A DNA stretch of 45,500 nucleotides from Bolinopsis microptera. Taxonomy: Eukaryota; Ctenophora; Tentaculata; Lobata; Bolinopsidae. The stretch spans positions 18,462,475-18,507,974 of the forward strand of contig NC_087077.1 of the NCBI RefSeq assembly GCF_026151205.1. Direction: 5' to 3'. The notes under the pieces are model-generated. The model was not told where the DNA came from and searched no databases. It saw only the letters and a program-made list of their open reading frames with translations. This document shows, one piece after another, positions 22,096 to 32,551 of this stretch. Made by a program: the position numbers and the translations under genes. The first letter of the stretch is position 1; the number at the start of each line of letters is the position of its first letter.

Positions 22096-22755
22096 TTCCC
22101 ACAAGAAGGTAGTCCAACTGAAACTAAATCATTATATATGAAAATGAATTACTCTATACTGATCCGGACCATATTTGGAGGACGGAATTTGGACTGGACA
22201 TTAAATGAACAGACATAATTATGACCGACATTAATATGAACGCTAGAAAGCATTTTCAAAACCTAACCATCAAAAACCTCATTTTTCCATTTATTAAAAG
22301 TTTTCTATTTCAGCAAATGATTTTAAATCCTTTTTTTTAGACAGTGAGTAAAAAAAAAGTCGTTAAGCAGCAAAAACGTTAAATATGTGTATATGATCAG
22401 TGTCTTCATCACATATCATCTTCATTAAATGGGGATTTCGTGCATGAAATAGTCCTGCTTAAAGCATCACAGTGCTTTTTAAAACTGGATGGATTGGGTT
22501 AAAAACATATAAGAGGGATACGAATATTTCACGTGTATAAACTTTCAATAAACATGTGTTAATCGTCGTCAAGCAGAAGTGATGTGGTGGACAATGCTTA
22601 TAAGTGATTTGAGTGTGACAGGGATGGAGGGTGGGGAGTGTGGTGGACAGTGAAAATTACAGTACAATGTCAAAAAAATTTAGTCTTCTGTTGAGGGTGA
22701 GAAGGAAATGGGCCAGATGGTCTGGACTTAAGGATTTGGCAATTTTAGGAAAATG
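22096..22755. other. AT-rich DNA between the array and the GIY-YIG fragment
   Basis: No supportable gene. The first 100 bases could continue the array exon (a donor is missing there), but the frame closes quickly. Confidence 0.35.
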
Positions 22756-22759
22756 GGTC

Positions 22760-23100
22760 CCCAGAGGAACTACATTTGGGTGCGCGGTCTGTTTCTGTTC
22801 ATGAGCGGTATGTCGGATTTGTATAGCTGCGTGTTCTTGAGGTCAAGTGGGAGCGTGAGGGGAGGAGATTTTGAGGACTTCGATGTTGTTCCAGAGATGG
22901 TGGGCCGGTGGTCAGGGCATGATGTGCAGGGCTGATTTGATTCTGTCTGTGGATTCGTCGATGGCGTTGATTGGTCTGTAACATCGTTCGTGTTCTTTCA
23001 TGCGGTGGACCAAGGGTCTAGTAGTCTGTCCGGCGTATTTGGAGGGGCACTGTGAGCATGAAAATTGCGTAGATGTGGTGGGAGTGGAGGTGAGTGGGGT
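22760..23100 (-). pseudogene. GIY-YIG nuclease-like fragment (Penelope-like or related retroelement)
   Basis: The minus strand reads CSQCPSKYAGQTTRPLVHRM then KEHERCYRP, matching the YxGQT...L..R..EH core of GIY-YIG nuclease domains found at the C-terminus of Penelope-like elements. Downstream the match continues in shifted frames (IKSALH, then WNNIEVLKISS, then LYKSDIPLMNR), so at least two frameshifts have occurred. The reverse transcriptase is not seen nearby. It sits just beyond exon 2 of the Na,K-ATPase beta gene, in what would be its second intron, on the same strand. Confidence 0.6.
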
Positions 23101-23316
23101 GTGGTCCTCGTTTGGGTGAGGAGGTTGCGGATTGGAGGTAGCAAGAGTGGGTACTTGATGTCGTGTTTTCCAGTATCTTGGAGATGGTTTGGATAGGGAG
23201 GGATGGAAAGGAAGAGAAACACTAAGGGCATGTCACGGTCTGTCGGTTGAATGAGGCCATCAACCTTTTGGGATTTTAGAGATGAATATATTGAATATCA
23301 AATTAGATTCACATAC

Positions 23317-24453
23317 TAGGTTTGTTGGTACGTCCGATAACTGTAGGCTTGTCATCGCTCAGGGTGTTCAGCATCACTATCAGGCAGACGGCGAAGAAAG
23401 CTGCCAAACAAGCGTAGAAGAAGAAGTAGAAGATTATAATTTTTCCTGAAAATATAATCTATTTGAATGCTTCCCAAAATTATCTACTATGAACAGTGCA
23501 GCATTCCTGGTATTGACAAAAGCTACCACAAAATATCATTCAGGTAGAAGCTGAAGCTATTCTCCAATACCTTAATTCCCAAAAATTTGGGCGACAAAAA
23601 ATTTGAGCGGGCCTCTCGCCCAAATTTTTTGCAGACCAAATTAATTGCATAAAGCATAAATCTTTTCCGTCTGCTAAATTTTTTGCTAACTAAACTTTTG
23701 GCATTTGGCCTGTGGCCCTGAAATCTATAGAAAGATGGCTTTTACTTCATATCCAAGTGAAATAATATTTGAAATTTTAGTTTTCTAATCTGTCATTCAT
23801 GGCTTGACCAATTAAAAAGGCTTATATTTTAAATGAATAGAAATAACTGGAATAGCTAACAGCTACTAATAAAACAAATGGCTAGAGGTACGGATAGCTA
23901 GAGATTTAAACAAGATCTGCAAATGGATTATCATCCACCGTAAAGTCTGATCTACAAGCATCAGTTATACCCAACTTCTCAAAGCCTTTTCTTATGTCAT
24001 CTGGCCTCCCTTTTAAATAGGTATACAAAAAGTTCGTTGATCCAACGAGCGTGTACTTCACGGATCACTGTCAAGCGGGTATCAATTTTCACATTGTCTA
24101 ATGACTACCAATGGAGACTTTTGGGGACTAATGGGGACTAAAAATCATGGGGACTAGACGTCAACTCGTTGACGTAATTCACCATTTGTCCCCATAAGTC
24201 CCCAGAATTTTTGACAGTTATTTATGGTTTTCAAGTTAGTTTAATAACGATACGATCGAGATGTTTTGTCCAAGATTAGAGTAGGATAAATCTAAATGGG
24301 GACTAATGGAGACTTTTGGGGACTAATGGGGACTAAAAATCATCTAAATGGGGACTAATGGAGACTTTTGGGGACTAATGGGGACTAAAAATCATGGGGA
24401 CTCGGGGTAAAATCGTTGACGTAATTCCCCAAGTCCCCAAAAGTAGTCATTAG

Positions 24454-24489
<36 letters not shown>

Positions 24490-25193
24490 AAACAACTCAG
24501 ACTACCACCTACATGCTTAAAATTGAAAGCAAAATGACTGGAATAATAAGGAATAATAATGAACTAAGGCAAATATCTAACTGAAATTTTAGTGGAAAAT
24601 CGTTCATTTTTCGAAGAATTTGTGCCCAAATTTTTGGTCGCCCAAATGAGTTCAAATTTTCTGCCCAAATTTTTCGGGCTCAAATAAATTGTGCTCAATA
24701 TAATGGCACACAAATTTTTGGGAACTAAGGTAATGTAAAAACAATTCTTTTAAAGATGTTGAAATATTGTGATAAAACTGATTCGAGAAGATATCAGTGT
24801 ATGCTATGATGTATGATGTAATGTATGGTTTTAACTTGTATTTTACCCCATCGAATGTTCTTCAGAGCGTGAGCGGATCAGGGACGTTCCAGCATTTTTG
24901 AGAATGAGTGATGTTGATGGACCAGGATCGTCAATTGGATCATACTGTGGCATGATCTATGATCTAGCGACTAGCTATTAAAGTGTGTGAAATGAATCGT
25001 TTGTATGAGTTGTAGATATGATGCACACATTGACTTCAATGTCACTAATAACTGAATATCATAAGAATTTACCCCAACTAGAACCCCCTCTGCCAAAAAC
25101 TGTGTGATCATCTGGGTTGTAGAGAAAAGTACAAAATCCTTTGAATCCCTCAACATATTTGTTGGGTTTCTTTTCTTTCACTTCTTCACCCAT
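23317..25193 (-). CDS. Na+/K+-transporting ATPase beta subunit, first two coding exons only
   Basis: The beta subunit is a type II membrane glycoprotein that escorts the sodium-pump alpha subunit to the plasma membrane. Exon 1 is 25193-25073 (40 codons and one base, donor GTAAAT). Exon 2 is 23445-23317 (129 nt, acceptor TTTTCAG, donor GTATGT). Together they give a short cytoplasmic tail (MGEEVKEKKPNKYVEG), the conserved GRGGSSWGKI junction, the single membrane span with FYxxFYACLA, and the NTLSDDKPTVIGR exit segment. The match to animal beta N-termini is clear. The ectodomain exons, with their three disulphides, should lie below 23317 on this strand, but only a GIY-YIG fragment, the tandem array and AT-rich DNA are there. 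The gene is therefore incomplete here: exons lost, far away or misassembled. A TTTCCAG acceptor ends 2 nt before the ATG. Confidence 0.85.
24107..24440. repeat. GGGGACTAATGG minisatellite
   Basis: Units built from GGGGACTAATGG, GAGACTTTTGG and GGGGACTAAAAATCAT recur at about 24107-24150, 24296-24344 and 24348-24400. Inverted CCCCATAAGTCCCC and CCCCAAGTCCCC lie beside them. The palindromic GTCAACTCGTTGAC occurs once. All inside the TA-flanked element. Confidence 0.8.
24454..24488. repeat. 35-base C homopolymer
   Basis: Uninterrupted C run immediately after the minisatellite. Confidence 0.95.
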
Positions 25194-25331
25194 GTCTGGA
25201 AACCCTAGAACCCTAGAATGATAACGAAAAATAAGAGAAAACAATCAACTTGATAAATTTTGAATAAATTATTTGTCAACTAAATTCATTTATAAAATTT
25301 TGAGTACACTTAAATTGATCATTTAGGAGGT

Positions 25332-25446
25332 ACTCTGAAAGACCTTCAATCTTTTTGGCTGCCTATCAGTTACAGAATTCAGTACAAGTTATTACTTCTT
25401 GTTTATAAATGTCATAGTGGTATGGGACCAGATTATTTAAGTATTC
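25332..25446 (+). pseudogene. LINE reverse-transcriptase C-terminal fragment, part 1
   Basis: The plus strand reads TLKDLQSFWLPISYRIQYKL then LVYKCHSGMGPDYLS, the well-known ...LHWLPV..RI.FK.LLL..K...G..P.YL segment near the end of CR1/Jockey-type ORF2. Continuity with 25707 is broken by an inserted LINE tail. Confidence 0.75.
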
Positions 25447-25706
25447 AAATTTGGTAATTATAATAATCGTATCTACTTGATTGTATGTGGCAAAGATATA
25501 TTATATTATAAATCTTAATTCCACTGGGAGGTTTGATTAGGTTTTTAAAATAGGATAATGTTTTGATAATTTTTTGAAAAATATTGTATCTGATAAATAA
25601 TTAATGTTGGTGGGCTTATATTTATTATATATTTTTCGGTGCAATGGTATTTTGTAGAGATGTGTTTTGATGTGATGTCATAAATTTTACTTTACTCTAC
25701 TTTACT
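25447..25706 (+). mobile_element. LINE 3' tail with TTTAC repeats, inserted into another LINE
   Basis: Resembles 10000-10285 over its last 80 bp and ends in TTTACTTTACTC-type units (about 25686-25702). It splits the reverse-transcriptase fragment whose halves are 25332-25446 and 25707-25870. Confidence 0.6.
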
Positions 25707-25990
25707 GAACCTAGGGTAAATACACAGTATGGAGAGAGATCGTTTCAGAAAGTTGGCCCTAAATTATGGAATGAGCTGCCTCTTGAATTTAAGAACTGCA
25801 TGTTGTAGGACTGTTTTAAAGTGTATCTAAAAACGTTTCTTTTCAAGCGTGCTTATGATATTCATGAATAGTGTACTGCCTCTTTTAATCAAAGATTGCT
25901 TTTCTCAGGTTTTCTTGAGTCCTGAAGTGTTTTTGTTGAACACCTGTGCATTTTAAGTTGTTGTTCCACTGTAATATAAACGTTTAAATC
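25707..25990 (+). pseudogene. LINE reverse-transcriptase C-terminal fragment, part 2, and 3'UTR
   Basis: Reads NTQYGERSFQKVGPKLWNEL then PLEFKN, a stop, then DCFKVYLKTFLFKRAYD. This is the conserved TR..YG.R.F....P.LWN.LP..... FK..LKT.LF tail of CR1-type elements. One in-frame TAG makes it dead. Confidence 0.75.
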
Positions 25991-26383
25991 AATATTATTA
26001 TTTCTATCTTATTCGTATGGCATCAGTCTACCTCTGTCAAGGCATCTGTCATTTAGACATCTAATTGGGTCCCTCTGTTGATATGGTACACTCACAATAT
26101 CCTGAGATAGTTGTCAACACCATCCAGGGAATAAAGACTTTATTTTTGTTGAGAGACTACTATACCAAGTGTAACCTAGACTAGTCTAGGGAATTAGCTC
26201 AGAATCCATTAGATCTTTGCTATGTTGCACATCTGTGTTATGTCTCCTTGGTTGACTCAGCCAAATGATTGGAAAACCGTAATTAAGGGTTATATGAGGG
26301 GCCCTGCCAAGAGATAACTAATCTTACTAGGCCTAGGGTAGCCCTCAGTAGATTTATGTTCTACATCATCCTGTACATTGTAG

Positions 26384-27200
26384 TTTTTTTTTTTTTTTTT
26401 TTTTGGAGAAAAATTATTCAAACAATATACACATAATATAACAATTACCCTATATAAAATTCAATAGAAAACCCTTGAACACCCTTTAAGTAGTATAAGT
26501 AAGCCAGTTTAAAGAACTGGCTCCAAATTTATATCTAATTCTGCTATTTTTACTGCACTACTACTTTTAAACCCTCTCTCTCCTCTAAGAGCTATGATTG
26601 TTGTTCTCAATAGGTCAAATCTTACTCTCTTCCTAATAAATGTCATTGCCTCACTATATCGTTGGCCTGATTTCCTAGATAGTTTATCCGCTAACTTCTT
26701 GAAGAACTTATTAGCTTCCCTTCCCATACCCCCAGTGGTTGATAGGACTATCGGTGTAAACGTCCCATGTTCGACTTCTACAATCCTTTTATTGTATAAA
26801 TTCTTTTTCTGTCTCTCGTGGCTATTGTTCATAGTGGTTGGAGATCCAAGAGCCTTATTGGAAGGAGCTTGAGCATGAAATACTCTTACATCTAAAAATG
26901 CCCTTTCCAATGGGTTCCATACACTCCTAGCACTAACATCTAATCTAGCTCCATCTGCTTTGTTGGCCCCTGCAGGAAGTTCTCTCCCGTTGACAGGAAT
27001 GAGGAGAGGTTCATATCAGTGGTAACATCTTTACAGCCAGCAGTTTCTAATAGCTCTGCTATCACATCTCTCAATGAATTGTGGCGGAGAGATACATACC
27101 CACCCCTTTTGCATATCAATGAGTGGTTTATTGAGGTTTATTGACTTCATTTTTAACATAATTGTAGTATTATCAACCCTCTAGTCTATACCTTGATTGC
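26384..27200 (-). pseudogene. Retroelement 3' end: nuclease-like C-terminal domain and poly(A) tail
   Basis: The minus strand encodes ARLDVSARSVW (partly out of frame), then LERAFLDVRVFHAQAPSNK, RIVEVEHGTFTPIVLSTTGG, MGREANKFFKKLADKLSRKS and ALRGERGF. I recognise this block as the C-terminus of a repeat-borne ORF common in cnidarian and other invertebrate genomes. The D..V..FFDVRV core is plausibly a PD-(D/E)XK-type nuclease. Upstream the frame shifts once near 26995. The plus-strand T run at 26384-26404 is a poly(A) tail on this strand, about 105 nt past the stop, which marks a true 3' end made by target-primed reverse transcription. The reverse transcriptase itself is absent. Confidence 0.6.
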
Positions 27201-27539
27201 CACTACTTTTTATACCCTGTACTAATCATATTACCCTCAGGGTTTGTTAGCAATCTAAAACCTTTTACACATTGAATACTTGTTTCATTGGCTCGGTTCC
27301 ATTTAGATTGCTTACTAACATGGTAATTAACAATTTCACCAAAGCAGTATCTGACCAATGCAAAATAAGTACATATATGAACAAATCTCAGACAGAACAG
27401 ATTACATGACTCCGCAATGGCAACCTTAGATGAACTGTACATCACCAGGAAGAAGGAGACATTACACAGATTTGTAGTATGTACTCTCGCATAAATTCGA
27501 ACCCTGGAACTTTTGCACAGAAGGCGGAAGCTCTGCCCA

Positions 27540-27720
27540 AGAGGCCACCTGCTCTTACATCTATATGTGCCAACCCAATGGGTTCTAAATACTCCCAGCA
27601 CTAGGAAGACAAAATTGTTGATAGGAAGGACGGGTTTGGTCATTGGTGACATATTTACTGCCAGCAATTTTTAACAGCTCAGCCAACACATCTCAAAATT
27701 TAGGCGAAGAGATACATGTA
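27540..27720 (-). pseudogene. Second, more decayed copy of the same retroelement segment
   Basis: The minus strand here reads AELLKIAGSKYVTND, corresponding to AELLETAGCKDVTTD at about 27020-27075. The preceding VSLR... and following ...NPLGW segments match as well. Several stops and shifts are present. Confidence 0.55.
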
Positions 27721-27737
27721 AAGTGAGTTAAGCGCAA

Positions 27738-27905
27738 AGCGTCAGTATAGGACCTTCGCGATGCGAACCAGACACATAGTCTGGACTGGTACCTCAGACG
27801 CTAACGTGAAACTTAAAGAGTATATAAACACTTACTCGGGCGCAAGGAGTCAATACGGAGCTATTGCGATGCAATCCAGGCAAGTGTCTGGACTGGCTCC
27901 TAAAA
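27738..27905 (+). repeat. Dimeric ~110-bp repeat
   Basis: Two related units, both containing GCGATGC(G/A)A...CCAG...GTCTGGACTGG followed by CTC. They are offset by about 110 bp, with a TATATAAA sequence between them at about 27820. Confidence 0.6.
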
Positions 27906-28139
27906 ACTCCGAACGCTCAAAGCTATGGCGACCGGCATGGCAACTTTGACTCTCAGATAATCATCCTACCAAACATACAGTACGCAAAACAAACGCAGAT
28001 TTCAATTAAGATATAGCGAAATAGCCGAAGTGCGCGGAGGCCGGGGAGAGGGGCTAGATCCGGCACGTGCGCCGGGATAGCACCCCAACACGGTAACGCG
28101 CATGAGCAGAGTAGTGGGGTCGGCCACAGTACTGAATAC

Positions 28140-28870
28140 ACGAAAAGTTAATTGACGATGTCAATTCATGGCAGCTCGGCGCGGCACAGTAGCGCATCTC
28201 GCCGATCTAGCTGTGAGAAGCCTCATTGAGTGCGCGGCGCGGCACAGTAACGCATCGCGCTACAAGGAACTGCTCACTACTTACCTGGCACGCAAATCCT
28301 AATGCGCGGTGCTCTTTTCGAGCTGGCCCTGAACGACTATTCAAAACCTTAAACATTTTATCTGATCACAACCCTAACCCTAACTCACAACCCTAACCCT
28401 AACTCAATCCTTAACGATAGCATATGCTCAAACTCTATACTACAACTATATACTAACCCCTAACGAGAAATTTGACCAACGTTCTTGTACGGTCATTACA
28501 TCAAGTGATTGTAGTAGCGCGACCGCGTGTTGTGAAACAAGCGCGTCACGCAGTACGCGTAGATTCATGGCTAGCTTGGTGAGTCAAGTGATCAAAACAT
28601 TTTTTCACCAACCCAGCAAACCCTACCGACTGGTGTATATCTCCAAAAGTAAAATAAATAGAACTTTCCGGTTTTCAACAAAATTCCCGTCTCGTAAATT
28701 CAAAATTTAAAGTTAGCTTTCCAGGATCCAAATTTGGGACAACTTTATTGGGCGGCGCTCAGCGCCTCAGCCTGTCATTCCGTTACCTGAGGACCCCAGG
28801 CTATTATGTTCATTAACATATATAGATTTGGCGGAATGACAGGCTGAGCGCGGCCCAGTAAGTCATTCCG
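28140..28870. repeat. CpG-rich dispersed repeat, copy 2, with foldback tail
   Basis: 28152-28264 matches 5099-5226 closely in the same orientation. At 28745-28870 the sequences CTCAGCCTGTCATTCCG and CGGAATGACAGGCTGAG face each other around TACCTGAGGACCCCAGG, forming a foldback. The GGCGGAATGACAGGCTGAGC block also occurs at 5560 and 36580, and reversed at 34835. Confidence 0.7.
28366..28408. repeat. Interstitial telomere-like repeat
   Basis: ACAACCCTAACCCTAACTC appears twice in tandem. CCCTAA is the animal telomere unit (TTAGGG). Short and imperfect, so not a chromosome end. Similar imperfect units are at 32870-32950 and 39885-39900. Confidence 0.7.
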
Positions 28871-28924
28871 CCGAATCTTTATTCGGGCTGAGTGAATTGC
28901 GACCTCCATCGCCCTGAAAAAAGT

Positions 28925-29112
28925 GCGCATGCTCATTAGATGTTAGAGCGCACGTGACTAGAATTCACGTGATCGTTTAGAACCAATTACAACCGCGCAA
29001 AAGATCACGTGCACGCCAACTACCAATAAGAACGAAGTCACGAATGCGCTACAAGAGCCGCGCGCTGAGTTAAATTGTTGATTGTATAATCTGATTATTT
29101 GATTGTAAAATC
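28925..29112 (+). repeat. ~185-bp CACGTG-bearing repeat, copy 1
   Basis: Matches 34908-35092 over about 185 bp: TTCACGTGATC, TTTAGAACCAATT, CACGTGCACGC, then GAGCCGCGCGCTGAGTTA and GATTGTAAAATCG at the end. Contains three CACGTG palindromes. Confidence 0.7.
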
Positions 29113-29737
29113 GCATAAATGATAAACGCGCCTATTTGCGCGTTTTAGAGGGTTCAATTACGCCAGGCTATGTTTATGAACATAATAGCCTGGGGTCCCC
29201 AGGTAAGGACAACTTAGATTCTGAATTAAACCGAAAAGTTTGATTTTAGGCTAAATAAAAGATCACAGCTTTTAAACTTTGCAAAGTGATGTCGTTGTTA
29301 TGACTACTAGACTAAATGCAACGTGCAAAAGGTAAACTTGACGTGACGCGCGACAACAAACGTGCTGTTGAAAATCTATCACCTCTAGCGAGCCCAGCAG
29401 GCGGTATGGGGTCGTTCACATATTACGTAATCAATATTTTAGCGATTTTTACCCCCCTCCCTCTTCCGTAATCAACCGTAATCAAGACCCAACCCCCCCT
29501 CCTGACAGCAATATAATTATAACGTAATCATGGCCTGACCCCCCCCCCCTTGACTTTTTCCTAGAAAACACTTTTCTCTACGTTTCATGCTACCCTGATG
29601 AGCCGAATTCATTGTTATGATATCCGGCCAAGCACCTTTTAGACTACTTACTATTATAGCCGGATATTCGATAAATTTCTAAATTTTATCACTATCAGAG
29701 TGAAATTGAGTGGAATTTGAATTAAAATATTGTCAAA

Positions 29738-32551
29738 TTGTTATTATTCTATAGTAGTAGTATAGCAGTAAGAGCGCAGTACTGGAGACTAGTGAGAATC
29801 CACAACAAGTCTAGGCGTGAACAGTTGAAGAAGAGGAAAAAGAAAGAAAAGAAGAAGGAGACCCAACGCTTCAGGAGGAACCCCTATGACTACAGTAAAA
29901 GACTCCTTGATGAGAAGATCTCGGGAGAGCCTACCTTCGGTAAGGAAGAGGCTGACAGATACTACCCCAAGGAATACATGGACCGAGATAGATGTTATGT
30001 CTTCGAAAAGATGGCAGGAATACCAGATGCCAAAGACCCAGTGTACCCCTTTGTGTGCACAGTACCTACTTACGAAGAGTTTGAAAAGAAGATCAAAACA
30101 CGACGCAATGGATCTTCACCAGGGCCCAACGGAGTGCCATACATAGTTTACAAAAGGTGTGCCAGGCTGAGAGAACTATTGTATGCGTGTATTAGTAAAC
30201 TCTGGTTATCAAACAGTGTCCCCTTGCAGTGGAGAATTGGAGAAAGCATCCTACTTCCCAAGACCACGGACCTTAGTGACCCTGGCAAGTTTAGGAACAT
30301 CACTATGACTAACACCAGTGGGAAAGTGGCAATGGGTATGCTAGCTGATAAAATGCTCGACTACATGACCACCAATAAGTACATCGATACCTCTGTGCAA
30401 AAAGGCTTCCTGCGCAAGATGCCAGGATGCATAGAACACACACAAGCGCTCATGGAGGAACTGCGGGATGCAAAGAGTAAGAGAAGACAGGTGTATGCAG
30501 TATGGGTGGATCTTATGAATGCTTATGGGAGAGTACCCCATGAGCTGATAGTGTTTGCGCTTCGGCACTACAAGTTCCCAGAAGAAGTGGTCCAATATAT
30601 TGTCAAGTACTACGACGAACTGGTAGTACGGGTGAAGACGAAGAAGTGGAAGAGTGAGTGGTTCTACTACCTAATCGGGTTGTTTCAAGGGGACCCGCTT
30701 TCTGTCGTGCTATTCTTAATAGCATTCAACCTACTCTTGGATTTACTTCAGGTCGACAGAACAATGGGATACAAGCCGTCGTTCAGCTCTGAGCCAACGA
30801 CAAACAGAGCTTTTGCAGATGATCTCACCCTGCTGTCTGACAGACTCGACAAAATGAAGAGGCTGGTCGGGCAAATGGAGGAATTCTTAGCATGGACAAG
30901 GACGATGAGAGCTAAACCCAGCAAGTGTATTGCTCTCGGAATGAAGGTAGTGGACAATACCTACAGATCGTTTGACCCTGAGATCATCATTGCAAACGAG
31001 AAAGTAGCGTACCTTGGTGACACACCGATAAAGTTCCTTGGTCACTGGATTTACGTCAACCTGGGCCAAGATGAGACGAGAGAGCTAATCACCACTCAAC
31101 TTTCAGGCCAGCTGGAAAAAGTAGACATGGCGGAGCTCTCTGGACCAAGCAAGTGCTGGATCTACAACCACATGCTAACTAGCAAAGTACAGTGGAATAT
31201 TATGATATACAACCTCCCAGTATCATTCATCCAGACACTAGAGGCTCTTTGTACCAGATACTTGAAGAAATGGCTTGGAGTTACTACTTCCATATCGAAC
31301 AGTGTGCTGTACAGATCAAAAGACCACTTTGGACTATCGTTAAAGCAGATCTCCAACCTGTACAAATGTCTACAGGTGTCCAAGGCCTATATGCTGAAGA
31401 CATCGGTTGACCCCAAAGTGAGGGAGGTTTTCGAGTACAGAGAAAACACCAACAGAGACAAGAAAAGATGGGACTACACCAAGGAGCTGACTAATAGGGA
31501 GAGAGACCTCTACTTCAAAGAACTGATTGGCTACGTGCAGACCAGGGAAGGAGCCGGTATTGGATTCGGTGATCAGAGGAGGAAGAAGAACAAAAAGGAG
31601 CAACTGGTGGAGATAATTAAGTCTCTGAAAGAAGAGGAGCTCCTTCAAACTCTCTACGATAAGAGAGTCCAAGGAAAGTTTCTAACCTGGGAGAACACCA
31701 TGCAGCTAGACACTGGCTGGCAAAGCCTGCTGTATACCTTGAGCCCCGAGCTGACAAAGTTCCACCTAAATGCCATCCACGACGTTGCAAGTACACCTAG
31801 CAACCTCCAGCTTTGGAACTACAGCTCCACGAACAACTGTCCCCTTTGTGGGCGTCAGCAGTGCAACCTAAAGCACATTCTAACGTGTTGCCCAGTGTCG
31901 CTTAAACAAGGAAGGTATAATTGGAGACATGATCAGGTGCTCAGGGTAATCGTGCAACCAATTGCAGAGAAGCTGAGGGAGATAAACAGTGCTACCCCAA
32001 AGAGAGAAGTAAAGAGAGAGTGGAGGAAGTTCGTATCCGGAAAAGGAACCTACAGGAAACCCGAAGTACGGCTTACAGAAGAACCTCATCTTCTAGAGGA
32101 AGGTAACGACTGGAAACTAGTGTTTGATGAGGACGAAAGGACAAGACAATTCCCCCAACATATTGTCAACACAGCTCTCAGACCTGATGTGGTAATATAC
32201 TCTAACACACTCAGGAAAGTCATCCTGATAGAGCTGACCTGTGGAAACGAGGAGAACTTTGAGGACCAGAGATCCCGGAAAGAGAAGAGATACGAAGAGC
32301 TAATGGTGGAGATCGAGACCGCAGGCTGGGAAGGATATCTCTTTACAGTAGAAGTTGGATGTCGTGGATTCTACCACCACACATTACCCCGAATTTTCAA
32401 CTTCCTTAACATCACCCGGGCAAAGAAGAAGAGGGCACTTAACACAACAGCGGTGGTGTCCCTGAAAGGTTCCTACACTATCTGGCTTAGTCGCTACAAC
32501 AAGACCTGGAGTGACAACTGGCAGCTGGCTGAAAGACCCTGCCCAGTTTAA
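29738..32551 (+). CDS. R2-superfamily retrotransposon polyprotein: RT, CCHC and restriction-like endonuclease
   Basis: An uninterrupted 937-codon frame from a TTG at 29738; no ATG opens it. The first ten or so codons read through flanking repeat, so the element is 5'-truncated. Residues 24-47 are very Lys/Arg-rich. RT motifs follow: SSPGPNGVPY, then VWVDLMNAYG with catalytic Asp258, QGDP at 317-320, and FADD at 359-362. A CCHC motif is C701, C704, H713, C718. The nuclease domain shows RPDVVI (Asp817), then Glu832 in IELT, then Lys-rich RKEKRYEEL and VEVGCRGF. RT, CCHC and PD-(D/E)XK in this order define the R2/NeSL/R4/HERO group, which nicks a target site and primes reverse transcription there. 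The N-terminal zinc-finger/Myb region that reads the target is missing. All catalytic residues I can check are intact, so it is recent. Confidence 0.85.
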   Translation: MLLFYSSSIAVRAQYWRLVRIHNKSRREQLKKRKKKEKKKETQRFRRNPYDYSKRLLDEKISGEPTFGKEEADRYYPKEYMDRDRCYVFEKMAGIPDAKDPVYPFVCTVPTYEEFEKKIKTRRNGSSPGPNGVPYIVYKRCARLRELLYACISKLWLSNSVPLQWRIGESILLPKTTDLSDPGKFRNITMTNTSGKVAMGMLADKMLDYMTTNKYIDTSVQKGFLRKMPGCIEHTQALMEELRDAKSKRRQVYAVWVDLMNAYGRVPHELIVFALRHYKFPEEVVQYIVKYYDELVVRVKTKKWKSEWFYYLIGLFQGDPLSVVLFLIAFNLLLDLLQVDRTMGYKPSFSSEPTTNRAFADDLTLLSDRLDKMKRLVGQMEEFLAWTRTMRAKPSKCIALGMKVVDNTYRSFDPEIIIANEKVAYLGDTPIKFLGHWIYVNLGQDETRELITTQLSGQLEKVDMAELSGPSKCWIYNHMLTSKVQWNIMIYNLPVSFIQTLEALCTRYLKKWLGVTTSISNSVLYRSKDHFGLSLKQISNLYKCLQVSKAYMLKTSVDPKVREVFEYRENTNRDKKRWDYTKELTNRERDLYFKELIGYVQTREGAGIGFGDQRRKKNKKEQLVEIIKSLKEEELLQTLYDKRVQGKFLTWENTMQLDTGWQSLLYTLSPELTKFHLNAIHDVASTPSNLQLWNYSSTNNCPLCGRQQCNLKHILTCCPVSLKQGRYNWRHDQVLRVIVQPIAEKLREINSATPKREVKREWRKFVSGKGTYRKPEVRLTEEPHLLEEGNDWKLVFDEDERTRQFPQHIVNTALRPDVVIYSNTLRKVILIELTCGNEENFEDQRSRKEKRYEELMVEIETAGWEGYLFTVEVGCRGFYHHTLPRIFNFLNITRAKKKRALNTTAVVSLKGSYTIWLSRYNKTWSDNWQLAERPCPV

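Larger units (their letters stand above)
23570..24730. mobile_element. TA-flanked inverted-repeat element in intron 1 of the beta-subunit gene
   Basis: The left end is TA|CCTTAATTCCCAAAAATTTG and the right end, reversed, is TA|CCTTAGTTCCCAAAAATTTG, one mismatch over 20 bp. TA lies on both outer sides, suggesting TA target duplication. The inner flanks repeat CCCAAATTTTT motifs in both orientations. No transposase frame, so it is a non-autonomous (MITE-like) element of about 1.16 kb. Confidence 0.75.

Noticed and set aside
28366-28408. A chromosome end (telomere)
   Set aside because: Only a few imperfect CCCTAA units, with unique sequence and repeats on both sides.
29738-32551. A host protein-coding gene
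   Set aside because: The RT, CCHC and PD-(D/E)XK order is that of a non-LTR retrotransposon, and no introns or host domains are present.
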